This document shows, piece by piece, positions 21,755 to 33,520 of a DNA stretch of 64,000 nt; within the stretch, counting starts at the first letter, position 1, and every line of letters begins with the position of its first letter. Under the pieces are notes generated by a model. That model did not search any database. It saw only the letters and a list, made by a program, of their open reading frames with translations, and was not told where the DNA came from. The DNA comes from Cylindrodendrum hubeiense. Its lineage: Eukaryota > Ascomycota > Sordariomycetes > Hypocreales > Nectriaceae. A program made the position numbers and the translations under genes. Location of the stretch: the NCBI GenBank assembly GCA_014621425.1, contig JAANBB010000056.1:62001-126000 (forward strand), given 5' to 3'.

Positions 21755-24030
21755 ATGGGCAAGTTCAAAGGCCGTAACACTGTAGCATGCACTGCATGCC
21801 ACTCACAAAAACTGAAATGCAATGGCGGTAGGGTGCAAGACTTCTAGTATCAAGAATAATCGAGCCTAGTCAGTTGATTCATGTTGCAGGATCCCCTTGC
21901 GAGAGATGCACGGCTCGGCAGCGAGAATGCTTCTACCCCGACAAGAAAAGGTACATTTCTGTTCCTGAGGGCTACATCCGTGACCTCGAAAGAGAAGTGA
22001 ACCTCGCCAGGCAGTCCGGACCGAGTGAAAATGCAGTCCCGGCTTCTGATGATGGCTCAAACTTCTCATCCTCCGATCGACTTGGCTCTGTCGATTCTTT
22101 TCAACCAAATGATGGAATGGCCGTGAGAACACGCCTGCGGCAAGATTACAGCGCAGAAAGTTTTATACAACACTTCAAGGAGCTGTCATCATCACTGGGC
22201 TCTTCCACGGAGAGGGACTTCTCCTCGTCGCCAGACTCAGGCGCAAATAGTGGTTATACATATATACGTCTCAAGTCTGAGTTTATGCGTACGTGACAAT
22301 GGATAACTAGATGTTATGTCTCAATCCTACGAGGCTTTGCTAACATTGGTACTCCTCTAGAGCCGGAGGTGCCCATCCAGTTACCCCCTAAGCCATTGGC
22401 GTTTCGTCTGTTTCAAACCTTTGAGGAGATTTTCTGCGATTACCACTGGTTTTTAAGGGGAGATTTCCACGAACGAATGTCTCTAATTTACAGCGACCCA
22501 GTTCCGAAGTCCAATGATAGAAGCTGGCTTTGCCGTGCCTCACTTGTATTTGCCCTCGCGCAGACATTCATGTACAACGAAAATCCTTCCGACTCCGCAG
22601 AGCGGAATTATCAATCAGCAACGGGAAAAGAAAAGGCGAACACAATGGCACTGCCACCCGGGTCGGACTTATTTGAGCAAGCTCTTCTTCTGTTCAAGAC
22701 ATCACCAGAAGAGCCACTGCCAGAAGATGTAGAGGCGCTCAATCTCATGGTTCGTTCCCTTTCTCCAATACACACTTGAGTTTTAACAGACTTGTTAAAT
22801 CCTAGAATCTAGGCCTTCTACTGTTATTCGCTCAATCGCAGAAAAACAGCATTTACCTACGCAAGTCAGAGCATGACACTCGCCAAGTTGTTACATCTGG
22901 ACAAGCATCAATCGGACGATTTTTCTAGTGCTATCTCACAAATAATTAGTGATGAGGAAGTTCAACACGAGCATCGGAGGCGGCTTTGGTGGACATCGTA
23001 CTGCATGGACAGAATGGTGGCATCGGAACTTGGACTATCCCCTACACAAGCGACGGTGCCAACCGGATTGCCTCTACCCTCATCCAAAGATATCCCCACT
23101 GAGCATTCAACTCAGTTCTTTGATCCCCAAATTATGATTGCGCAGATTCAGATATGCGAGATCAAGTTCAAGGTGGCTGAATCTGTCACGCGAGTCCTGC
23201 AAATCACAGATGAGGAGGAGATGATACATGCTTTACTACCATGCCTGGATATGCTCCAAAATTGGAGACAAAGTCTTCCGCCTCACATGACTTTTGAGTT
23301 TGAGAATGGAATTCCGTCAAGTATGTTGGAATTACCATTCTCGAGGGGCCTTGCGTCTCTCTACCTTCGGTATCATCAGGTAATACTTTTTTCTCTTGCA
23401 AAAGTCCACCTAGTATGCAGCTAAACCCATTTTAGTGTTTTACTATCATTCTACGACCTTTCTACTTGAAGGATCTATCGTCTATTATGCGAAACCAAGG
23501 CAGCAGCTACCGACTAGATGGAAATTTGTCAGGCTTGGTAGACGATGATAAAATTCTGACTCTGAAACGCCAGTGTCTTGATGCTGCCCGAAATAATTGC
23601 CGAATCCTTTTAGATCTCCTCAAACTTGGCAAGATTGGTCAGGCTCCTCATTTCAATAACCACCCAAGAATCTAAGCTAATGCATCGGGCAGCTAAATTT
23701 GGCTACTGGGACTCGGTTCATGCCTTCTCTAGTCTCGCAGTTATATCACTTTCCCAAATTGCACTTTCAGATGCTGGATGGACTGGAAGTCCTTCGGATA
23801 ATGGTATTGGCTCTTACTCTCAATATCGGACAATACTAGAGGAAATGGCACGAGCTGGGAACCCTGCAGCAAAAGATCACAAGACTCTTCTTGAGGATGT
23901 TGAAAAGATTGTTGAAAAGATTTCTTCCAACATGTATTGGCTTCCTGGAGATGCGGCTGTGGATTTGAATGCTTGGGCACTACCATTTAGCTTCCCAGAT
24001 TTTGACTTCAATGAGAATACGGGGCTGTAG
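21755..24030 (+). CDS. Zn2Cys6 transcription factor with fungal_trans-type domain
   Basis: Six exons: 21755-21827, 21890-22288, 22361-22749, 22813-23379, 23436-23637, 23693-24030 (655 residues), with all phases consistent. The zinc cluster is split by the first intron: joining gives C-x2-C-x6-C-x5-C-x2-C-x6-C at residues 12-38. A short linker helix YIRDLEREV follows. The middle homology region has the typical EHRRRLWWTSYCMDRMVASELG and LRPFYLKDL segments of PF04082-class regulators. Nuclear regulator. It lies 444 bp downstream of the flavin oxidase on the same strand and could control it, which is inference. The last intron has an atypical GTCAGG donor. Confidence 0.88.
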
Positions 24031-24887
24031 TACCCGTACAGCTCATTCAACAGCTCATCTGCTCGACGCCAAGTTTGTGCAACGCAGTCATATTTTATGA
24101 GCCCTAAATGAAAAGGCCTACAAGAGAGTACAATCTCGAGGAAAGGCCCAGAGGATTCATCTACAATATGCTTATTGAGGAGAGACTGGAAGAACGTTAA
24201 TCAATTTAGACTGACTGTTATAGAGCTTGGCTTTTGTTTTGAGACGTTATAGCGATGGGGCGTCAGTTCAGTTGTTCATATGCAGCAGGTGTGACAATTG
24301 TGGCATGTAATTTACCGTACATCCTTCAAAGTATAAAGCCGCTTACACAAGGCTTGACTCGCGGCCCTTCTTGAAGTGCTGCGACCAAACTCTTATGTCC
24401 CTTGAACCCAGCCTTTCTTGCCTTCTTTAATTTCCTACCAAAGGGCCTTTGCTTTCTCTTCGATATTCCAACTGAGAGGAAAATCTTGCTTGAAGTAAGC
24501 GGCTTGTCAACTTCAGAGCCGTGTGAGCCCAGAGGGCTAATAAACGCGACTTTAAGCCTGGTACAGGTGGGCGGGTGGTCGTAATAAAGTTGGAAACGCT
24601 CCGCTATCGGCTTGGCTGCACCCTCGAAGCCCCTGTTCATTTACATACAGTCTTTTGCGAGAATTGGTTCAGTCTCTGCCGCTATGATAAGGAAAGTCAT
24701 CGTTCGAGGCGGTGTCAAAACTGCCACAATAACTAACTTGCTTTCTCGCTTAGCTGCTTGTTATAACAATAAAATCAAGAAGTTAATTGATGAATCAAGA
24801 TAATCTGCTAGTTCAAATTCAAGCTTGCCTTAGCTTAGGTTCCAAAACAAAACCAAAACCAAAACACTTGTTCTCAACCTACAAGGG
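24031..24887. other. Convergent intergenic region
   Basis: Between converging genes. A minus frame 24326-24640 has no recognisable features. An A-rich (AAAACC)n-like stretch occurs near 24845-24868. Confidence 0.35.
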
Positions 24888-26729
24888 TTAACTCATGTTG
24901 ATTAATCCCTTGAGGCCAACTTCCATCCTCTTAACTACACTAGTATGTTCCTTCTCTTCGTTTCTCTGCCCTTGTGTCCTTGAATGTTTGTTATCGCAAG
25001 AAACCAACATTTTGAGCAAATAGACTTCCTGAGCTAAGGGTTTGCCATCAATGTCCCCCTTTCGAACCAAAGCAGGTGCCAAAACTAAGGTCACACGGCT
25101 CTTGTTCGGAATGAGCGCTCTTTCCGACTCAACCTGCATCCTGTCATCATCAAGTCGCAACGGCTTTGAATGTGTATGTCCATAGGATAGGATGAGACCA
25201 GAAGCTTGCGTATTCATGATCATATCAAGGCCTACAGCATCATTCCAGATCATGCTGATGGCCTCATTGATATCCTTCCTCTTCGTAGTGACAGGAAGTA
25301 AGTCGCTCAGATAATCAGCAATGTCGCAAATCTTCTTATCTTGAGAGCCGTTCCATTTTTTGTGACCTCGACTGGCGTTTGTGCTTTGAAGTAATGTGCT
25401 TGTTCTAGCCTTCCACAGTTCGAATTGGTGCATTCTTTCCTGCTGATCAACCTGAACCAGGTTCCTATCAGGCCCTAAATGAGCCATCAGTTATATGTAA
25501 CACAAGAGAGAGGTATATGGTCATTCATACTCAACGATTGAGTCAACTCATTCATTGCTCTGGGATTTCCAGACCATACGAACCGCGTAAACACCTGGTA
25601 GTCAAGCACTGCCCATATATACGCCCGGACAATAGATGACAGTTTGAACTCTCTAGACAGAGCGCTAGGCTGTAGGTCCAACACTTCGGCGATGTCTTCC
25701 ACAGATCTGGAGGAATGCCTGCTTTCTATCGGCCAGTTGTTGAAGTGCTGGTACGCAAAGTCTCTGATATTCCGGCGCAGTAGAGAGACCTTGTCAATGA
25801 ATGCTTTATCATCCAAGGGCTTGAAGCCCCGGTCGTTGACCATTCTTATGTTGAACTCCGCTGCATTCTTTTTCCAAAGTTGCTTGAACTCTTCCTTGGC
25901 ATCTTCTTCGGCGTCAAGTTCTTCACTGAGCTCTTGTATCTTCATATCGCTCTGCTCCAAACGGACTCTGTAATGGTTCGTGTTGACCTCTGTGGCATCG
26001 AGGGCTTGACGAAGCTGATTCTCCCTCCTTGCGCTCTGTTCCAGAAGGTGCTTGTTTTCTGTGGTTTTGGCCTTTTCCGTGTTGAGTGCCTGCTGAAGCT
26101 TGTACAACTTGTCACTCAGCCCCTCTTCGTCTATATCCATCTCATCTACCCCTAGCTCCCCTAAAATTCTCTCAGAGCTTCGGCAGGATTCATCCACGTT
26201 GTTTTCTGCCGATTCGTTGTGCCCAATACTCTGGGAGGTGGTCTGCGTGCAAAACATAAGACAAGTCGATGACGTACAAAGGAAGAAGACTCTAAGCTTA
26301 CAACCTCAGGAACACAATTTTTCTCTTGTTTGCTGACATTCATCTCGAACAAGGAGGGCATAGGATTCGCCACTGGTTGCAACTTTAAACTTTGTTGAGA
26401 AGAGGAAATGTTCTCGAGGGTTACAGAAACCTTGGTGATTTCTCGGCTGACAGTAGAGTTGGATGCTTGATGATTCTGTCTAGATCCTCGAACGACAAAC
26501 GACAAAGAAACAGAAAGTATGCTGAGTTAAGATTGCCCGAATGACAAAAGCCGCCAGGGCTAGCGGTGGGGGAGGATGATCCGGGTGGTGAATCGAGGTC
26601 TATGCTTAGCATGCAAATGAGGCTCTGACATGATGGACACCCGAAGAGAGGGGTAAAAAAGCCCAAATGCACTTTTCCTACCAATAGTGTGTTCACGAGT
26701 CGGTTGATCTTGAGCTTGCTGACCGCCAT
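24888..26729 (-). CDS. Coiled-coil protein of unknown function
   Basis: Four minus-strand exons: 26729-26682, 26475-26302, 26242-25531, 25474-24888 (506 residues), phases consistent. The N-terminus is basic (MAVSKLKINRLVN). Residues about 95-215 form a long heptad-type coiled coil (LYKLQQALNTEKAKTTENKH, LRQALDATEVN, MKIQELSEELDAEEDAKEEF). After it comes a compact helical region (LLRRNIRDFAYQHFNN, FKLSSIVRAYIWAVLDYQVF) followed by a globular C-terminal half. Proteins of this layout are multicopy and uncharacterised in Eurotiales as far as I recall. It is divergently paired with the Hsp70-like gene across about 1.25 kb. No enzymatic motif is seen. Confidence 0.72.
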
Positions 26730-27981
26730 CTTTGATTCCCCAGTTTAAATCAGCAAATCATGAACGAGAATTCCCAGCCTGATACGAAAATATTTATGTT
26801 TTCTGTCTATGTGTCGTCACGTAAAACCACGGGTGAGGCGAGCGATGTCCCTGTTCACTTGAGACTGAAACATGGCAGCAGGATTCAGGCTGGCAACATG
26901 CGGCTCGAAACGCCCACTTGAGGTATTTTAAATCGCAAGCTCAGGTGTTACTCAAGGCCGCCTCAAGCTCTCAGGGATGGAAATGGTGGTGAAGGTATCT
27001 CAACCAACTATCTCATCAGCAACCGTTACGTTCTTCACTTTCTTTGCCTGTTTTTGCTATGAGTGGTGCTTCACTATGTCGTTAATGGACTGGTAGGGAT
27101 ATAGATACAGAGCAATATAAATTGTAAGGCTATGAGGCTGGAATGGCTGTGGGATCAATCTTACCACCCTGAAAGTGCATCTCTTACGTGCGTGAATCCG
27201 TGTGACGTGTCAGGTTCACACAGAAAGCTCGTCGCCAACGAATGACGAGCATCATTGTGACTGTGGCATTTACTGGCAAAAGTGTTTGTCTCGGAGTGAC
27301 TGCGGCATTCTGGCAAAAGTGTTTGTCTCGGAGTGACTGTTATACTCGTAGTAGGCTAATGCACTATGCCCATTACTCTGTCACATTCAAACCAAGGCGT
27401 AACCTAATCAGACAATTAAAAGCGATGTCACCAGCTTTTTATGTGGCAGCTCGTTTTCTGTCCCTTGGCCACGTCTATTTTTGGAAAATGGCTGGACATT
27501 GCGGAGCTGAAAGACGATCCTGTAGGATTCTGGATGACCTCTCAAAGTGTTCCGAAACGCTCAAGTTTACAAATAACCGGTGAATGTACTATCTGGCCCA
27601 TTAGGCGAATCCACTTCTTGTGATGCCGGCAAGTATTTCCATCCTTCAAGCTCGGGATTGTCATATTGATAGGTTGGTCCACAAGCCACGGCGGCTACAC
27701 TTCGGTCTTGAATGCATGGGAAGCCAAAAGAAGAAGAAAATGCACATCGGTTCCAATTGGTCGTATCGTGAGACAATTACCTACCTGCTTGATTCAATGC
27801 CCCGTCTACACATTGACAGCCTGGTTCCTCAAAGAGCAATAGCCCAAGCCTCTAAAAGTACCTTCTCAGGATGAAGGTAGCAATTTCTCCTTTCCTAATT
27901 TCTCACAACTCCTCGTGACTGAAACCTCTCCGCGACCAATTCAAACTCAGCCTCCACAAGTGTTCTTCACTTTCATCAAAC
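26730..27981. other. Divergent promoter region between the coiled-coil and Hsp70-like genes
   Basis: About 1.25 kb with no supported gene. It contains a direct duplication at 27258-27335 (listed). Confidence 0.4.
27258..27335 (+). repeat. Direct tandem duplication of about 39 bp
   Basis: Two near-identical copies (27258-27296 and from 27297) of a unit containing CTGGCAAAAGTGTTTGTCTC and ending GGAG. They differ by a small deletion and a substitution in the first third. Confidence 0.85.
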
Positions 27982-30360
27982 ATGCCATTATTCAGCACAA
28001 AGTCTCAGCCTGACCCGACAAAGGGCAACAGCAGCTGGTCCCTGAAGAATATCGTCGACCGCGTAAAGAAGAAGAAGAATTCCGACCTGGACGACCTGAT
28101 GATCATCGGTATTGACTTTGGTACAACGTATGCTCTCATTTCTATGCAAGTTCCGGCAGTGATCAGCTGATCAAGTATAAGATACTCAGGCGCTGCTTGG
28201 GCTACCGTTGCAGACGTTGAGAACGACAGTGTGAATATTGTCACACGCTGGCCAAAATTTGGACTCTTAGAAGGCAAAGCTCCCACTGTTCTTTTCTATG
28301 AGGATGGGGCTACCATGTGGGGTTATGGAGTCCCTCGAGAAGTTGAGCCCATTCAGTGGTTCAAGCTGCTACTTCTTAAAGATGAAGATCAAGGGGAAGA
28401 GATTCGAAATCACGAGTATCTGGTAAAAGCTCGCAAGATGTTGGCAGACGAACAAAAGTCTACGACTGACGCTATTGCCGACTATCTAAAACTCTTGTGG
28501 CAGCATGTGCTTGAAACCATCGTCAAGGCCCGCGGTAAAAATGTTGTTGAGGCCCTCACATTCCACGTTGTTATCACTGTTCCAGCAATATGGAAAAACT
28601 ATGCCCGCGACTCTATGTTCAAAGCTGCTAAGGAGGCAGGTATTCTGGCGCCTCGCCGTGCTGGAGCAACCACGCTCTCCTTTGCCCCCGAGCCCGAGGC
28701 TGCAGCTCTTTCCTCTATTTGCGAACGCGGAGAGGATATCAACGAAGGCGATGTCTACGTCATTTGCGACGCCGGTGGAGGAACAGTAGTGAGTTTTAGT
28801 AATTTCTTCGTCTTTGGAGTTACGTGTTGTGATGTCTGAATTACAGCTCATTGCTTCTAGGATCTAATCAGCTACAAAGTTGAAAGTACGGATCCGATCA
28901 CCCTTCAGGAAGCAGTTGTTGGTTCAGGTTCGTTCGACTTCCCGCATGTTACCTCTAGCTCATTCACCAGACTCATAACAACTTGCTATGTAGGTGGTCT
29001 TTGTGGCGGTATCTTCATCGACCAAGAGTTTCAACGTATCTGCAAAGCAAGACTGGGTCGTCATTGGAGCAGCCTGAGCCAAACCGGTATCTTGGAGATC
29101 ATGAAAGATGAGTGGGAGCACGGAATCAAGCGACACTTTAGGCCCGAGGATACTTCCAAAGAATTCGTTGTCAAGATTCCTGCCGAGGCTTTTAAAAACG
29201 CCGGAGCAAGCAGTATGAATGACAGCTCCAAAAAGCCAATTATCAAAGACGGCAGGATCCACTTCACCAGGTAAGTAATATGGACTCTTCCTAACTTGAT
29301 TGCGAGTCTAATAGACGCAACCAATTAGCGAGAACATTGAACGAACCTTTAATAAGAGCTTCTCCGATATCGCTAGCCTCCTCGATAAGCAAATCCAGCA
29401 GGCGAAGAAGTCCAAGCTATCCGTCAAGGTGAGCTATCGGGTTCTTGCTACTTTCCAGTCATGATCAGCTTACTGATATTTCTTAGGGTATTATACTTGT
29501 GGGAGGACTTGGCTGTAGTCCATACCTCCAGGACTTTCTAGAAGTCAAGTACAAGCGACAGAATATTGAAGTTTTACAAACAGACGGAATGAAACCGTAA
29601 GTCCCCTCCATTATCAGTGGTAGCAGGTAGTTCAGGCTTACCGATCATAAGGCGAACGGCAATCTGTCGTGGAGCTGTCTATAAAGGCTTAATCGACGGC
29701 TCGGAAGCTGCAGCTACAGCTGGACCTGGAACAAGACAAGGGCGAAGAGCCAAAGCACCCCTTGAGCATAAGAGCCCAGTGACTGTTACTTCGACAATAT
29801 CAAGGCTGAGTCTTGGAGTCAGTTTTGCAACCGAGTTCAATGACGAATTACATGACGACATAGACAAGTACTGGGATGAGACCGAGGATAGTTATCAGGT
29901 TTCAGGCATTATGGATTGGTATATCAAGAAGGTTCGTCAATTATAGCCGTATAACCACCGATATCAAGTTTCCCAAATACTGACTTCCGAGCACCGGGTT
30001 CAGGGTCGAAACGTACAAAAGCACGAGCCAGTGAGGCGGTCGTTCTATCGGATGTTTGAAAGCCCTAGTGAGTACGAGACATACTGCTCTTATGCGTCTG
30101 AAGACATACTGCAGTGTGATCGTGAAAACCCATCTAGCAAGCAGGATTCATCAGTGACAAGATTTTGCGAAGTGAAGCTAGACATCACAACGCAATTCGA
30201 ATTACTCGAGGAGTATGAAACTCGCAGTGGGAAAAAAAGGAAAAGGATTGTGTTTGATATAGAAATGGTCCCATCAGGGGCATCGGTTGAGTTTGCGGTC
30301 TACTATGAAGATAGAAAGATTGGATCAAGTGGTATAGGAAATGTGACTGGCGCTGAGTGA
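27982..30360 (+). CDS. Hsp70-like actin-fold ATPase
   Basis: Eight exons: 27982-28127, 28182-28788, 28861-28927, 28994-29270, 29329-29428, 29487-29596, 29652-29931, 30004-30360 (647 residues). The first junction uses a TAAG acceptor because it restores GIDFGTTYSGAAW (phosphate 1, from residue 43); the CAG eight bases later is out of phase. Phosphate 2 is DAGGGTVDLISY from residue 245, and the adenosine motif is GIILVGGLG from residue 400. The C-terminal part does not look like a canonical Hsp70 peptide-binding domain or end in EEVD. It contains a beta-rich segment (FCEVKLDITTQFELLEEYE). Expanded Hsp70-like families of this kind are common in filamentous fungi, with roles mostly unknown. The basic N-terminal run VKKKKN is notable. 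It is the last intact gene before the AT-rich island. Confidence 0.85.
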
Positions 30361-31721
30361 TGAGTTGGTATGAAATCCTTTCTTAAAGCTTAATTTAGGG
30401 TTATGTTTTACTATCTTAAGCTATCTTGCTAGAATGCTTTTTCCTAGCCTCCAGTTCACGCTCTGTTTATCTTAAATGAGTTATTAAATTGAGTGAAATG
30501 ATATCGTGTGAGGTGATAAGGGAATTATTTAGATAAAATAAACTTAAAATACTCAAGATTGAATCAGAGTTATAATTAATTAAAATTCACACTTAAGTGA
30601 GTTATTAATATCTTAATTAACTTTTGTAATGCGGTGTGCGTAGAGGCAGCTGTACTATATAATAGGTGTGTGGCACGGCATGATTGCGGTTTACTGCGAT
30701 TACTGCTTGATCTTTTGCCTCAGCGGTCACTGGCCTATTGCAACAGGCAATAGTGCCCCTAGCCCTGTTACAGCTTTATAATTTATCAATCTTGTTCTTT
30801 TTTTTTAAAAAATAAAGCTCAGGATTATAAGTCAAGATGGAAAATTAATTATTTTTTCTTTTTCCTTTTTTTCTTTCTCTTTTATTATCTCCTTTACTTT
30901 CTCACTTTTTTTTCGAATATATAGTAGATAATACCAAGATACTATTATACTAATAATATTATTTCTACTATCTAATTTATTATCCTAGCTAGATCTTTTC
31001 TAACTATTATTTGATCTCAATATATATTTATTTAGTATTATATATACTATATAATTATATAAAAAGATCTTTTATACTTAATTATCTTCATATATTAATA
31101 ATAATATATTAGCTATACTGTAAGGCTCCGGGCTGCATGCCCATACTTCAATAGACCCTCTGCTGGTTGAGGCAAAGGATCAAGCAATTCCAGTAAGCTG
31201 CGCTACTAGAATTGTGCCATATAACTTATATAAGGGGCCGAGGCGCGCAGAGCCTTCGCCAAATGGCGCGCATACTGTGTTGGGGGCAGCAGACAGCCTG
31301 GAGTTTCAATGACAGCAAGGGCCTAAGACTTTAGCCATTCACTAATTAAAGCTGTGCAAGCTGCTCGATCAATATGACATGCTTTTTCCTTCTCCCAATT
31401 AATATACTATCTTTGACTTAACTTCCATTCCCATTGACCAAGCTGTCACAGAAACTTTTATCGCTTCCTTTCCATCCTTCCAATGGATGCACTTAAAGGC
31501 ATATGATCAGATACTTCTGGCATCCCCATCCCCTGGTTGTGTTCGAAATCTTCCATCATCTTCTTTTCTTTCCTTCCCTCCAGCTACCCTATAAGTGAGT
31601 GTGGGCTGCACTAAAGGGTCATCTCTACTAGTTAAATACTAATCTCTTATATATACCTCTTGTAAAAAGAAAGTTATAAGATATAATCTTTCCTATTCTT
31701 ATTCATAATAATATTAAACTA
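30361..31721. other. Left edge of the AT-rich island
   Basis: Mostly AT-rich, TA-dinucleotide-rich DNA with no gene. Two less mutated stretches (about 30635-30780 and 31115-31350) are compositionally closer to normal DNA and look like fragments of repeats, but I could not identify them. Confidence 0.45.
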
Positions 31722-31771
31722 ACATACTTAATAAGTGAGTGGGCCAAACAAGTAAGTGGGCCAAAAATCCC
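31722..31771 (+). repeat. Left terminal inverted repeat of the outer pogo element
   Basis: Starts ACATACTTAATAAG, then two direct copies of an AGTGAGTGGGCCAAA-like motif. It pairs with 53416-53465 on the other strand. Confidence 0.88.
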
Positions 31772-32825
31772 TCAATCTCTCATCTTTTCAATTGATCAAT
31801 TAATTCTCAACTACCAAAGATATCTCGACTAAATAAAGAGGGAAATATCCTTCTTGCTCTTCAAGCCCTTCAAAATGACCTAAAATTAAGTATCCGGAGT
31901 GCCGCAGAAATCTATAATATACATCATAATACCTTATGTCGCCGGCAAAAAGGCATACCATCTTAACATAATACTATCCCCAAATCACGCAGGTTATCTG
32001 ATCTAGAGGAACAGACTATTATTCAATTCATTCTCGATCTAGATTCGCGAGGATTTCCCCCGTGATTGCGTGGTGTTAAAGAAATAGCTAACTGACTGCT
32101 TGCTGACCGCGACACGTTATTTGTCGGCAAGTATTAAGCTTCCAACTTCATTAAGTGATAACTAGAGCTTAAGATGTGTTTTTTTTTATAAATATAACTA
32201 TTAGAGGGCTAAATGCGAAGATCTAACTATTATTTGCAATTAGTTCTAGCTTATAGAGAATATAATTATAAAATATAATATTAATCTAATTAATATTTAT
32301 AATTTTAATAAGACTAATTTTATAATAAGTATAATTATAAGTGGAATAGTTATTATAGATATAGATAGATATAAAAACCTGAAATCAGTCTAGCCTGAAA
32401 ACTGAGAATAGGTTATAGTTATTTAGATAATTAATATAGAAGGCTAGGTGATCTAGCTATTTATTATAATTATAAGCTAATATTACCTAGCTAGTTAATA
32501 CCGGGAAAATAACTTCTTAGATAATTAAGCTATTATAATAACTTAAAATAGCTAGACTAATAATAAGATAGGTCTTAAATAACTTAAATATTTTAATTAG
32601 TATATAAAGGATTAATTAATTAGTTATTATTATCTTCTAATCCTTAATAAGTATAAAAGTTATCACTCTATTAATTTTAAGAAATATTATAAAGAGAATA
32701 ATATTATTATACTTTATATACTACCTTATTTATCTTATCTATTCTAGTTTCTTAATATTAAGTACTTTAAATCACTTAAAACTATATATAATTAAATAAT
32801 TAAATAATTAAATAATTAATTAAAT

Positions 32826-32839
32826 ACTCTATAACCTAT
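32826..32839 (+). repeat. 14-bp target duplication, left copy
   Basis: ACTCTATAACCTAT, identical to 52701-52714. The pogo homology stops here on the left side and resumes after the right copy. Confidence 0.75.
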
Positions 32840-33359
32840 TTATTTATTTAGCATACTCTAACCTACTTATTTAACTAAGCCTATAATACCTCTATACTTG
32901 TCTATATAAGGGGAAAAACCAGTTTCCCGGGGAAAAAACCTCACTCTACTCTCACTCATTATTTGCGCATCGTGCACTCATCACCTTTAACTCTCTCCTG
33001 TAAAAAAATTCCCTGATTAGCGACTATTAGCACTAGCGGGGAAAATTTTCACAGGCCCACCAAATCTGGCTGCTGAAGGTGCTGGTGCCCCTCAGGGCAC
33101 TAACAGCACAATAAAGGAAGGATTGAGAGAGTTAACTTCCTTTACACAGCAGCCACAGCCATAGCCCAAGGGCTCCGGCTATGATCGAAGCCTATTGCCC
33201 TGACCAGCTGGACAGCTATAATAGCAGCAGCAGCAATCACGGTACCAGTTTCAATCTAGGTGGGCTACGGCCTCGGCCACAGCCTCCCGGCTCCGACTAC
33301 AGATAGCCTTTCTGGCTTCGATCTTTACCCTGACTTCCTGTCTCGGTCCTTAGGCGCAT

Positions 33360-33520
33360 AAGACCACCGCGTCTTAGCACCTGCTTAGGCCTCCGGGTCT
33401 GAGCTGCCTTGGCCTCCGGGCCTCGGCACCTAGGTGTGTAAGATCACTGTATCTTAGTACCTGCTTGGGCCTCTGGGCCTGAGCTACCTTGGCCTCCGGG
33501 CCTAGGTTACTAGGACCTCC
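33360..33520 (+). repeat. Tandem repeat of about 80 bp, two copies
   Basis: Unit copies start near 33360 and 33440 (AAGACCACCGCGTCTTAGCA and AAGATCACTGTATCTTAGTA). Each contains two GGCCTCCGGG-type motifs. It lies in the GC-richer 3' region of the LINE. Differences between the copies are mainly transitions. Confidence 0.75.

Noticed and set aside
28187..28189. CAG acceptor for the first intron of the Hsp70-like gene
   Set aside because: Out of phase; the AAG ending at 28181 restores the phosphate-1 motif.
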